In this document: positions 36,153 through 43,556 of the stretch, piece after piece
How the letters are laid out: every line of letters starts with the position of its first letter
Position numbering within the stretch: the first letter of the stretch is position 1
From: Azotobacter vinelandii
GTDB taxonomy: Bacteria > Pseudomonadota > Gammaproteobacteria > Pseudomonadales > Pseudomonadaceae
Strand: one strand, 5' to 3'
Length of the DNA: 64,000 bases
Assembly (NCBI RefSeq): GCF_001571105.1
Contig: NZ_BCTD01000010.1
Position numbers and translations under genes: made by a program
The notes under the pieces: generated by a model
Databases searched by the model: none
What the model was told of the DNA's origin: nothing
The model's input: the letters and a program-made list of their open reading frames with translations, nothing else

Positions 36153-36911
36153 CTATGCCTGCCGGTCCCGTTCCCTGAGCCCTTGCAGCAGCTCGATGGG
36201 CAGCGGGAAGACGATGGTCGAGCTCTTGTCGCCGGCGATGGCGCCCAGGGTCTGCATGTAGCGCAACTGCATGGCGCCGGGCTCGCGGCCGAGCATGGCG
36301 GCGGCCTGCATGAGCTTTTCCGAGGCCTGCAGCTCGCCCTCGGCATGAATCACCTTGGCCCGTCGCTCGCGCTCGGCCTCGGCCTGCCGGGCGATGGCGC
36401 GGATCATCGATTCGTCGAGATCGACGTGCTTGATCTCGACGTTGGCCACCTTGATGCCCCAGGCGTCGGTCTGCGCATCCAGCACCTGCTGGATGTCGCT
36501 GTTGAGCTTCTCGCGCTCGGCCAGCATGTCGTCCAGCTCGTGCTTGCCGAGCACCGCGCGCAGGGTGGTCTGCGCCAACTGGCTGGTCGCCGCGTGATAA
36601 TCCTCGACCTGGATGATCGCCTTCTGCGCATCGAGCACCCGGTAATAGATCACCGCGTTGACCTTCACCGAAACGTTGTCGCGGGAGATCACGTCCTGGG
36701 TCGGCACGTCGAGCACTATGGTGCGCAGATCGACCCGCACCATCTGCTGGATGCCCGGAATGATCAGGATCAGCCCCGGCCCCTTGACCTTCCAGAAGCG
36801 GCCGAGCTGGAACACCACGCCGCGCTCGTATTCGCGCAGGATGCGGAACGCCGACAGCAAGAGCGCCACCAGCATCGCCAGGATGAAGCCGAAACTCAGT
36901 TCGAAGCCCAT
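36153..36911 (-). CDS. Slipin-type SPFH/stomatin protein
   Basis: 252 residues. One N-terminal membrane hairpin (about 5-22) is followed by an SPFH domain (about 25-190, with REYERGVVFQLGRFWKVKGPG and the conserved DLRTIVLDVPTQDVISRDNVSV) and a coiled, charged stretch (EAERERRAKVIHAEGELQASEKL). Slipins build membrane microdomain scaffolds and partner with NfeD proteins. The nfeD gene lies immediately upstream on the same strand, one base apart. Confidence 0.92.
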   Translation of the reverse strand: MGFELSFGFILAMLVALLLSAFRILREYERGVVFQLGRFWKVKGPGLILIIPGIQQMVRVDLRTIVLDVPTQDVISRDNVSVKVNAVIYYRVLDAQKAIIQVEDYHAATSQLAQTTLRAVLGKHELDDMLAEREKLNSDIQQVLDAQTDAWGIKVANVEIKHVDLDESMIRAIARQAEAERERRAKVIHAEGELQASEKLMQAAAMLGREPGAMQLRYMQTLGAIAGDKSSTIVFPLPIELLQGLRERDRQA

Positions 36912-36912
36912 G

Positions 36913-38331
36913 TCAGCCTCCTTCGGGAGTGGGTTGCTCGGCCGCCGCCACCTCCAGCAGCAGCCCCTGGCGGGCCACCACGCGCACCGCCTGGCCCGAC
37001 CGCAGCGGCTGCGGACTGCGCACCTGCCAGCGCTCGCCCTGCAATTGCACCCAGCCGGCCCGCGGATCGCCGGCCTCGACCGCGACCACCGCCGTCAGGC
37101 TGCCGACCAGCCCGGCGTCGCCGCTCTGCACCTCGCGCCGGCGCGCCTTCAGCGCCATGCCGACGATGAAGGCGATCAACCCCGCGCTGACCACCGCCAG
37201 GGTCACGATCAAAGGCAGCGGAATGCCGAAGCCGGGCACCTCGGTATCGATCAGGATCAGCGCGCCGATGACGAAGGCCACCACCCCACCGATGCCCAAC
37301 ACGCCAAAACTGGGCAGGAAGGCCTCGGCCGTCATGAAGGCGATGCCGAGCAGGATCAGGCCGACCCCAGCGTAGCTCACCGGCAGCAACTGCAGGGCAT
37401 AGAGGGCGAGAATCAGGCAGATGGCGCCGAGCACCCCGCCGAGGCCGAAGCCGGGGCTGGAGAACTCGAAGAACAGCCCGTAGACGCCGAGCATCATCAG
37501 AATCAGCGCCACGCTGGGATTGGTGATCACCGCCAGGAGCCGGGTGCGCCAGTCCGGCTCGTGGAAAACCGGCTCGGCGCCCGCGGTCCGCAGGGTCACC
37601 ATGCCCTCGGCCACCGCATAGCGCTTGCCATCCAGTTGGCGCAGCAGATCCGGCAGATCGGTGGCCTGGTAGTCGATCACCTTCAGCTCCAGCGCCTCCC
37701 GTGCGGACAGGCTGACCGCCTCGCGCACCGCCTGTTCGGCCCACTCGACGTTGCGCCCGCGCAACTGGGCGAGACCGCGGATATAGGCGGCGGCGTCGTT
37801 GATCTGCTTGCGGCTGAGGGTGTCGGCCGGCTCGCCGCTGGGCGCCGGCTCCTCGCCGGCCTTGTCATCCTTGTCGCCCTTGTCCGCCGGCGGCGAGCGG
37901 CCCGGCTGCTGCGGCGGCGTACCGGGCATGCCGCCGATCTGCACCGGGGTCGCCGCGCCGAGGTTGGTGCCCGGCGCCATGGCGGCGATATGGCTGGCAT
38001 AGAGGATGTAGGTGCCGGCGCTGGCCGCCCGCGCACCGCTCGGCGCCACATAGCTGGCCACCGGCAACGGGCTGGCGAGGATCGCCTTGATGATCGCGCG
38101 CATCGAGGTGTCCAGCCCGCCAGGGGTATCGATGCGCAACACCACCAACTGCGAGCCCTCCTTCTCGGCACGGGACAGGCCGCGGATCAGGTAGTCGGCG
38201 CTGGCCGGACCTATCGCCCCCTCCACCGTCAGCACCGTGACCGGCGGGGGAGCGGCGAGGGCCGGCAGCACGGCCAGCAGCAGCGACGACAGCGCCAGGG
38301 CCCGGCGCAGGCAACGGGCGAAAGCGGGCAT
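36913..38331 (-). CDS. nfeD: NfeD-like serine protease (long form)
   Basis: 472 residues. A signal peptide (about 7-29) is followed by a ClpP-class Ser-Lys protease domain (about 30-240, with VLRIDTPGGLDTSMRAII and SGARAASAGTYILYASHIA carrying the catalytic Ser), a membrane region of five to six helices (about 250-390), and a C-terminal OB-fold NfeDC domain (about 400-465). A Pro/Lys/Asp-rich insertion (about 147-173) lies in the protease domain. Archaeal homologues cleave stomatin near its C-terminus. The start at 38331 is the Met before the signal peptide; an upstream in-frame Met would add 34 unlikely residues. It forms an operon with the slipin gene. Confidence 0.9.
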   Translation of the reverse strand: MPAFARCLRRALALSSLLLAVLPALAAPPPVTVLTVEGAIGPASADYLIRGLSRAEKEGSQLVVLRIDTPGGLDTSMRAIIKAILASPLPVASYVAPSGARAASAGTYILYASHIAAMAPGTNLGAATPVQIGGMPGTPPQQPGRSPPADKGDKDDKAGEEPAPSGEPADTLSRKQINDAAAYIRGLAQLRGRNVEWAEQAVREAVSLSAREALELKVIDYQATDLPDLLRQLDGKRYAVAEGMVTLRTAGAEPVFHEPDWRTRLLAVITNPSVALILMMLGVYGLFFEFSSPGFGLGGVLGAICLILALYALQLLPVSYAGVGLILLGIAFMTAEAFLPSFGVLGIGGVVAFVIGALILIDTEVPGFGIPLPLIVTLAVVSAGLIAFIVGMALKARRREVQSGDAGLVGSLTAVVAVEAGDPRAGWVQLQGERWQVRSPQPLRSGQAVRVVARQGLLLEVAAAEQPTPEGG

Positions 38332-38545
38332 GGGCTCCCCGACAAAGGCGTGTGGATCAGGAAAGGATAGACGAGGGCCGAGGCGACCTGGCGCTGCCGG
38401 CCGGCACACGGGAAAAACCCTCGGCATCGGCACCGCAAGAATGCGACGAACGCCGAAATCCGATCCGGGAACGGTGCCAGTCCGGGCAGATGGCTATCGT
38501 CCTCGCATCCGGCTCACAGACACCGCAGGCGGAAGGAGATCGATC

Positions 38546-38733
38546 ATGAAAACTCGGCTCATCGCCGCCGCCGGCGAACGGCTCGGCCAGCATCCGAACC
38601 TGCCGGCTCCGCCGCTCCCCCTCACCGCCCAGGCACAGACCCGCGAGGCCGCGACACAAGCCATCGAGCGACTCGGCCGCATCGACGTACGGCCGAACAA
38701 TGCCGGCTTCGGCCTGCTCGGCGTCCCAAATGC
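38546..38733 (+). pseudogene. Truncated short-chain dehydrogenase fragment
   Basis: An ATG at 38546 with a good AAGGAG 7 nt upstream opens a frame reading ATQAIERLGRIDV followed by NNAGFGLLG, the central segment of a classical short-chain dehydrogenase (the NNAG motif). About 35-40 residues are missing from the N-terminus, including the glycine-rich TGxxxGxG nucleotide loop, and Arg-Pro has replaced the usual two hydrophobic residues before NNAG. The frame then runs directly into the first CRISPR repeat at 38735 and all catalytic residues (YxxxK) are gone. This is a gene remnant, probably cut by the event that brought or rearranged the arrays. Confidence 0.75.
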
Positions 38734-38734
38734 A

Positions 38735-38945
38735 TTTCTGGGCTGCTTATACGGCAGTGAAGCCAGCGTTCTGGCCGCAGATTCTGGATCAAGATTTTTG
38801 AGCGGCCTACGCGGCAGTGAAGAATCGAGCGGCGGTCCGCCCGGTCATCGCCGTTTTCTGAGCTGCCTACACGGCAGTGAAGTTCATCGATATCCGGGAC
38901 AACCCGATTTCAAATTTCTGAGCTGCCGTGTAGGCAGCTCAGAAA
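38735..38945 (-). CRISPR. Left type I-F CRISPR mini-array (minus orientation)
   Basis: 28-bp repeats at 38735-38762, 38795-38822 and 38855-38882, plus the shared hybrid repeat at 38915-38945. Spacers at 38763-38794, 38823-38854 and 38883-38914 are each exactly 32 bp. Read on the minus strand the best repeat is CTTCACTGCCG-TGTA-GGCAGCTCAGAAA, one base from the I-F consensus (GTTCACTGCCG...GGCAGCT.AGAAA). The repeats at 38735 and 38795 each carry three changes, so decay increases away from 38915. The terminal, leader-distal end is therefore at 38735 and the leader should lie at 38945, where there is none. No cas gene is in the window. Confidence 0.9.
38915..38945. repeat. 31-bp palindromic hybrid CRISPR repeat at the centre
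   Basis: A perfect 13-bp stem (38915-38927 with 38933-38945) surrounds the loop GTGTA. The first 13 bases equal the start of the minus-oriented repeat and the last 18 equal the end of the plus-oriented repeat. The two repeat types overlap in the pentamer CTGCC at 38923-38927. It serves as the inner repeat of both arrays. Confidence 0.88.
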
Positions 38946-39108
38946 GGCGGCGGCCGCAGGTCGAAGACCCAGAAGTCCTTCACTGCCGCTTAGGCCGCTC
39001 AGAAATTGAAGTACAGAGCCTCGCCGCCGTAGGACGACTTCACTGCTGCGTAAACAACCCAGAAAAGCTCGTCGAGCCCGCGCTGCTCTATGTGTTCCTT
39101 CACTGCCG
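38915..39108 (+). CRISPR. Right type I-F CRISPR mini-array (plus orientation)
   Basis: After the hybrid repeat (38915-38945), repeats lie at 38978-39005 and 39038-39065, with a terminal partial repeat from 39098 of which only CTTCACTGCCG matches. Spacers at 38946-38977, 39006-39037 and 39066-39097 are each exactly 32 bp. Changes from the best repeat are 3, then 6 (all transitions), then loss of the 3' half, so decay again increases away from the centre. The plus-oriented array starts at the centre without a leader and ends 66 nt before yccS. Confidence 0.9.
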
Positions 39109-39174
39109 CCACCGGTCTCCCGCCTCGCCAAGCCTGCGCCTACAATGCTCCGTCCCCACCACCAGGCCGACTCC

Positions 39175-41349
39175 ATGCCCTCGACTCCGTTCAGCCAGTC
39201 CCTCCGCCAGCTCTGGGCCCATCATGTCTTCAGTTACAGCCTGCGGGTGTTCATCGCTCTCACCGGCAGCATGGCGCTGTGCTGGGTCCTGGATCGCATG
39301 GACCTGCTCATCCCGCTGTTCCTCGGCATCATCGCCAGCGCCCTGGCGGAAACCGACGACAGTTGGGAGGGCCGGCTGCAGGCCTTGCTGGTGACCCTGG
39401 CGTGCTTCGCCGCCGCGGCCTTCGCCGTGGAGTTGCTGTTCCCCTATCCCTGGAAGTTCGCCGCCGCCCTGGCGCTGTCCAGCTTCGGCCTGACCATGCT
39501 CGGGGCCCTGGGCGAGCGCTATGCCACCATCGCTTCGGGCACCTTGATCCTGTCGATCTATACCATGATCGGCATCGACCAGCGCGGCGGGCCGCCGGTC
39601 GATCTGTGGCGCGAGCCCTTGGTGCTGGTCGCCGGCGCCGCCTGGTACGGCGTGCTCTCGGTGATCTGGCAGGCGCTGTTCAGCACCCAGCCGATCCAGC
39701 AGAGCCTGGCCCGGGTGTTCCGCGAGCTGGGCGAGTACCTGAAGCTCAAGGCGTCGCTGTTCGAGCCGGTGCGCCACCTCGACGTGGGGCAGCGCCGCCT
39801 GGAGCTGGCGCAGCGGAACAGCCGGGTGGTGGCCGCGCTGAACGCCGCCAAGGAGATCATCCTGCACCGGGTCGAGAACGGCCGGCCGTCGCCGCAGGTG
39901 AACCGCTACCTGAAGCTGTACTTCCTCGCCCAGGACATCCACGAGCGCGCCAGCTCCTCGCACTATCCCTACAACGCGCTGGCCGAGGCCTTCTTCCACA
40001 GCGACGTGCTGTTCCGCTGCCGCCTAGTGATCCGCCAGCAGGGCAAGTCCTGTCTGGCCCTGGCGCGGGCCATCGAACTGCGCCAGCCGTTCGACTGCAT
40101 CGATCAGAGCCAGGCCCTCGAGGACCTGCACACCTCGCTGGCTCACCTGCGGATGCAGAGCAATCCGGCTTGGCGCCACCTGCTGTACTCGCTCGGCGCG
40201 CTGGCCGACAACCTCATTCATCTCGACCGCCTGCTGCAGGATGCGCGCAACCCCGACGCCCTCGCCGATGCCCAGGACAACAGCCTGCTCGACCGCGAGC
40301 CGCAGTCGCTCGGCGAGGCCCTGAGCCGCCTGCGCCAGCAGATGACGCCGGCATCGCGGCCGTTCCGCCATGCCCTGCGCCTGGCCGTGGCGCTCCCCGC
40401 CGGCTACGGTCTGCTGCACCTGATCCACCCCACCCAGGGCTACTGGATACTGCTGACCACCCTGTTCGTCTGCCAGCCCAACTTCGGCGCCACCCGCCGC
40501 CGGGTCCGCCAGCGCATCCTCGGCACCGTGCTCGGCCTGCTGGCCGGCTGGGCGCTGTTCGCCCTCTTCCCCAGCCTACAGGTGCAGGCGCTGTTCGCGG
40601 TGGTCGCCGGGGTGGTGTTCTTCGCTACCCGGACCAGCCACTACACCCTGGCCACCGCGGCGATCACCCTGCTGGTGCTGGCCTGCTTCAACCAGGTCGG
40701 CGACAGCTACGGACTGATCTGGCCGCGCCTGGTCGACACCCTGCTCGGCAGCCTGATCGCCGGTCTCGCGGTGTTCCTGATCCTCCCCGACTGGCAGGAC
40801 CGCCAGTTGAACCGGGTGCTGGCCAACACCCTGGCGTGCAACGCCCGCTACCTGCGCCAACTGATGCTGCAGTACCGCAGCGGCAAGCGCGACGACCTGG
40901 CCTACCGCCTGGCCCGGCGCGACGCGCACAACGCCGACGCGGCGCTGTCCACCACCCTCGCCGGGATGCTCATGGAGCCCGGCCAGTTCCGCCGCGAGGC
41001 GGACGTCGGCTTTCGCTTCCTGGTCCTTTCCCACACCCTGCTGAGCTACCTCTCCGCGCTCGGCGCGCATCGCGAGCAGTTGCCCGAGGCCGAGTGCCGC
41101 CCGCTGCTCGACGAGGCCGCCGAGCGCCTGGCCAACAGTCTCGAGGAGATCGCCCTGGAGCTTGCCGGCAACCGCCCGGTGGCCGAGCACGACGAGACCG
41201 AGCAGGTGCTGCTCCAGCGTCTCGAACAGTTGCCCGAAGAGCAGGACGACGGGCTGCGCCTGGTGCAGAACCAGTTGGCGCTGATCGCCGGCCAACTGGC
41301 GCCGCTGCGCAGTCTCGCCGCGCCCCTGCAACGGAACCCGGTGCACTGA
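39175..41349 (+). CDS. yccS: YccS-like FUSC-family inner membrane protein
   Basis: 724 residues. Two blocks of about five to six membrane helices (about 22-175 and 400-530) are separated by a large cytoplasmic domain, the FUSC arrangement of YccS/YhfK and aromatic acid exporters (AaeB). PTQGYWILLTTLFVCQPNFGATRRRVRQRILGT is the strongly conserved motif of the second block. The function is not established; export of aromatic or hydrophobic acids is the best family guess. The start MPSTPFSQ at 39175 is preferred to an ATG ten codons earlier. A TACAAT (39141-39146) lies just upstream, so its promoter abuts the CRISPR remnant. Confidence 0.85.
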   Translation: MPSTPFSQSLRQLWAHHVFSYSLRVFIALTGSMALCWVLDRMDLLIPLFLGIIASALAETDDSWEGRLQALLVTLACFAAAAFAVELLFPYPWKFAAALALSSFGLTMLGALGERYATIASGTLILSIYTMIGIDQRGGPPVDLWREPLVLVAGAAWYGVLSVIWQALFSTQPIQQSLARVFRELGEYLKLKASLFEPVRHLDVGQRRLELAQRNSRVVAALNAAKEIILHRVENGRPSPQVNRYLKLYFLAQDIHERASSSHYPYNALAEAFFHSDVLFRCRLVIRQQGKSCLALARAIELRQPFDCIDQSQALEDLHTSLAHLRMQSNPAWRHLLYSLGALADNLIHLDRLLQDARNPDALADAQDNSLLDREPQSLGEALSRLRQQMTPASRPFRHALRLAVALPAGYGLLHLIHPTQGYWILLTTLFVCQPNFGATRRRVRQRILGTVLGLLAGWALFALFPSLQVQALFAVVAGVVFFATRTSHYTLATAAITLLVLACFNQVGDSYGLIWPRLVDTLLGSLIAGLAVFLILPDWQDRQLNRVLANTLACNARYLRQLMLQYRSGKRDDLAYRLARRDAHNADAALSTTLAGMLMEPGQFRREADVGFRFLVLSHTLLSYLSALGAHREQLPEAECRPLLDEAAERLANSLEEIALELAGNRPVAEHDETEQVLLQRLEQLPEEQDDGLRLVQNQLALIAGQLAPLRSLAAPLQRNPVH

Positions 41350-41462
41350 GCGCGGCCGGCCGGGCGTTCCGGCCGTCCTTCTTTCTGGCGATTCGCCCTC
41401 TCCGCTGCGCTCGTCTATACCTGTTGCTGTTGCCTCTGGACATCCATCGCAGGGAGACCCCC

Positions 41463-42860
41463 ATGAGCAAAGCAACAATAAAAGCGGGCCTGGCGATCCC
41501 GATCGCCCTGGCGCTGAGCCTGGCCGACAGCGTCCGGGCCGCCCCGGAAGAGAAACCGACCAGCTACTCGCCGGTGGCGATCACCGAAGACTTCGCCACC
41601 ACCAAGGAACGCCTCGCGGGCGAGAAATCCAGCGTGATGCAGACCCAGCGGCGTCTGCTGGATGCGCGCTACGACCTGTCCGACAAGCCCGTCCAGGGCG
41701 TCGCCATGAGCAAGGGCAAGCCGGTGCAGGGCGGCGTGCGCGTCAAGCTGCCGGGCGGTACCAACTGGGACGACCTGGGCCGCCTGAACCCCGAGGAGAT
41801 CCGCGGCAAGCGCCTGTTCCCGGCCGGTTTCATGCCGCTGCCCCATCCCAAGCACGGCGAGGGCGGCATGCTCTTCCCGCAGTTCATGATCGACGAGATC
41901 AACAAGCAGGAACAGCGCGACCTGACCCGCTTCGACCTGGACTACGACCTGCCCGACCATTTCCTACCCGAGTTTCCGGCGCCGATCTTCCTCACCACCC
42001 GCCCGGACCTGGGCGACGTGTCGCAGGGCAAGCAGGTGACCCTGTTCAACTACTACGAGCTGTTCAACGGCATCCTCAATCCCAAGCAGCTCGAAGGCCT
42101 GCGCCTGTTGCTCACGCCCTTCCCGCAGCAGCAGTTCAACGTCACCGAGGACCGCCGCAGCGAGCACCCGCACCGCGGCGTGGCCTGCCTCGACTGCCAC
42201 GCCAACGGCCACACCAACGCCGCCACCCACCTGGTCGGCGACATCCGCCCGCAGGAACTGCGTCACCGCATCGATACCCCGACGCTGCGCGGGGTGAACA
42301 TCCAGCGGCTGTTCGGTTCGCAACGGGCCCTGAAATCGGTGGAGGACTTCACCGAATTCGAGCAGCGCGCCGCCTACTTCGACGGCGATCCAGTGATCGC
42401 CACCAAGAAGGGGGTGAACATCCTCGAACGCGGCAGCCAAGTGCATTTCATGGGCGAGTTCCAGGCCCTTCTGGATTTCCCGCCGGCACCCAAGCTGGAT
42501 GTCGAGGGCCGGCTGATCAAAGGCCAGGCCAGCGAGCAGGAACTGCGCGGCGAGGCGCTGTTCCACGGCAAGGCCGCCTGTGCCGGCTGCCACGCGCCGC
42601 CCTACTACACCGACAACCTGATGCACAATCTGAAGACCGAGCGCTTCTTCGAGCCGCAGACCATCAACGGCCGCCTGGCCAAGGCCGACGGGCCGATCAA
42701 GACCTTCCCGCTGCGCGGCATCAAGGACTCGCCGCCGTACCTGCACGACGGCCGCCTGCTGACCCTGGAAGATACCGTGGAGTTCTTCAATCTGGTGCTG
42801 CAGCGCGGCCTGAGCGCGGAGGAGAAGGCCGATCTGGTGGCCTTCCTGCGCACGCTCTGA
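41463..42860 (+). CDS. Di-heme cytochrome c peroxidase-like protein
   Basis: 465 residues with a signal peptide (MSKATIKAGLAIPIALALSLADSVRAAP). Two c-type heme sites are present: CLDCH (about 240-244) and CAGCH (about 376-380). IKTFPLRGIKDSPPYLHDGR near the C-terminus is the conserved peroxidase-family segment with the second heme ligand region. Its length exceeds classical CcpA (about 350), and the long N-terminal half resembles the MauG/cytochrome peroxidase relatives of unknown substrate. It is periplasmic. A start at 41463 follows GCAGGGAGACCCCC. It sits 113 nt after yccS and may share its transcript; a terminator follows (42980-43010). Confidence 0.85.
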   Translation: MSKATIKAGLAIPIALALSLADSVRAAPEEKPTSYSPVAITEDFATTKERLAGEKSSVMQTQRRLLDARYDLSDKPVQGVAMSKGKPVQGGVRVKLPGGTNWDDLGRLNPEEIRGKRLFPAGFMPLPHPKHGEGGMLFPQFMIDEINKQEQRDLTRFDLDYDLPDHFLPEFPAPIFLTTRPDLGDVSQGKQVTLFNYYELFNGILNPKQLEGLRLLLTPFPQQQFNVTEDRRSEHPHRGVACLDCHANGHTNAATHLVGDIRPQELRHRIDTPTLRGVNIQRLFGSQRALKSVEDFTEFEQRAAYFDGDPVIATKKGVNILERGSQVHFMGEFQALLDFPPAPKLDVEGRLIKGQASEQELRGEALFHGKAACAGCHAPPYYTDNLMHNLKTERFFEPQTINGRLAKADGPIKTFPLRGIKDSPPYLHDGRLLTLEDTVEFFNLVLQRGLSAEEKADLVAFLRTL

Positions 42861-42867
42861 GGGGCCT

Positions 42868-42900
42868 CGCGAGGGACGCCACCGCGTCGCGTCCCTCGCG
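42868..42900. repeat. Perfect 12-bp hairpin after the peroxidase gene
   Basis: CGCGAGGGACGC (42868-42879) pairs exactly with GCGTCCCTCGCG (42889-42900) around a 9-nt loop, 8 nt after the stop codon. No U-run follows; it probably stabilises the mRNA 3' end ahead of the true terminator at 42980. Confidence 0.6.
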
Positions 42901-42979
42901 CGACGGCGGGACTTGCAGGCGCGGCCGAATCGCAATCAACTATGAGCTTCGTGACGCCGGCCGCAGGCCGGCGTTCCTC

Positions 42980-43010
42980 GCCCGGCCGGATGCCGCCGGG
43001 CTTTTCTTTT
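42980..43010 (+). terminator. Rho-independent terminator
   Basis: GCCCGGC (42980-42986) and GCCGGGC (42995-43001) form a 7-bp stem followed by TTTTCTTTT. It ends the yccS-peroxidase unit 20 nt before the GreA/GreB-like gene. A further hairpin, GCCGGC...GCCGGC, precedes it near 42957-42972. Confidence 0.8.
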
Positions 43011-43030
43011 CCCCGCCCCGACGCCTTCCG

Positions 43031-43513
43031 ATGAGCAAAACCCGCGTACTGCAACTGATCCTCGCCCGCCTGGAGGACGATCTCGCCCTCGCCCGGATCG
43101 CCGTACAGACGGCCCACGAGGCGGCGACCCACGAAGAGAGCGTCGCCGAGAACAAATACGATACCCGCGGCCTGGAAGCGGCCTATCTGGCCGCCGGCCA
43201 GTCGCGCCGGCTGGAGGAAATCCGCCAGGCCCTGAACCGCTACCGGAACCTGCAAGCGCGTCCTTTCGATGCCGGGCGCGGCATCCAGTTGACCGACCTG
43301 GTGCGTCTGGTCGACGGGCAGGGCGTGGAACAGACGCTGTTCCTCGGCCCGGACGCGGCCGGGCTCAAGGTCCGCGACGGCGACCGGCAAGTGATGGTCA
43401 TCACCCCGCGCTCGCCGCTCGGCCAGCGCCTGCTCGGACGCGGCGAGGGAGACGAGATCGAACTGACGCTGGCCGGGGCGCTCCAGCGCTACGAAGTGCT
43501 GGAGGTCGGTTGA
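43031..43513 (+). CDS. GreA/GreB-type transcription elongation factor family protein
   Basis: 160 residues. The N-terminal half (about 1-75) is helical with the Gre-like ENKYDTRGLEAAYLAAGQSRRLEEI. The C-terminal half has the FKBP-like Gre domain ending in MVITPRSPLGQRLLGRGEGDEIELTL, the region that binds the RNA polymerase secondary channel rim. The N-terminal finger is shorter than in GreA and the usual pair of acidic tip residues is not obvious, so it may act as a Gre-like competitor (as Rnk and similar proteins do) rather than a cleavage factor. Confidence 0.78.
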   Translation: MSKTRVLQLILARLEDDLALARIAVQTAHEAATHEESVAENKYDTRGLEAAYLAAGQSRRLEEIRQALNRYRNLQARPFDAGRGIQLTDLVRLVDGQGVEQTLFLGPDAAGLKVRDGDRQVMVITPRSPLGQRLLGRGEGDEIELTLAGALQRYEVLEVG

Positions 43514-43556
43514 AGGAGCCGGGCCATTCCTGGCGGAACGGCCCGGCCGAACGCTC

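Noticed and set aside
36913..38433. Longer NfeD start at 38433
   Set aside because: The extra 34 residues precede a good signal peptide and would abolish it; 38331 is the sensible start.
38735..39108. A Tn7-like CRISPR-associated transposon with atypical I-F3 repeats
   Set aside because: No tnsA, tnsB, tnsC or tniQ gene and no Tn7-type ends occur in the window. The repeats decay outward as in an ordinary dying array.
38237..39394. A long plus-strand frame with a 20-residue repeated unit (FLSCL.GSE) across the CRISPR region
   Set aside because: The 20-residue period is simply the 60-bp repeat-plus-spacer period. The unit changes strand at 38915-38945 and appears equally in a minus-strand frame, which a real protein repeat would not do.
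39090..42860. A 1256-codon frame apparently fusing a large protein to the di-heme peroxidase
   Set aside because: Its first two-thirds are an out-of-frame shadow of yccS. A signal peptide starts at 41463.
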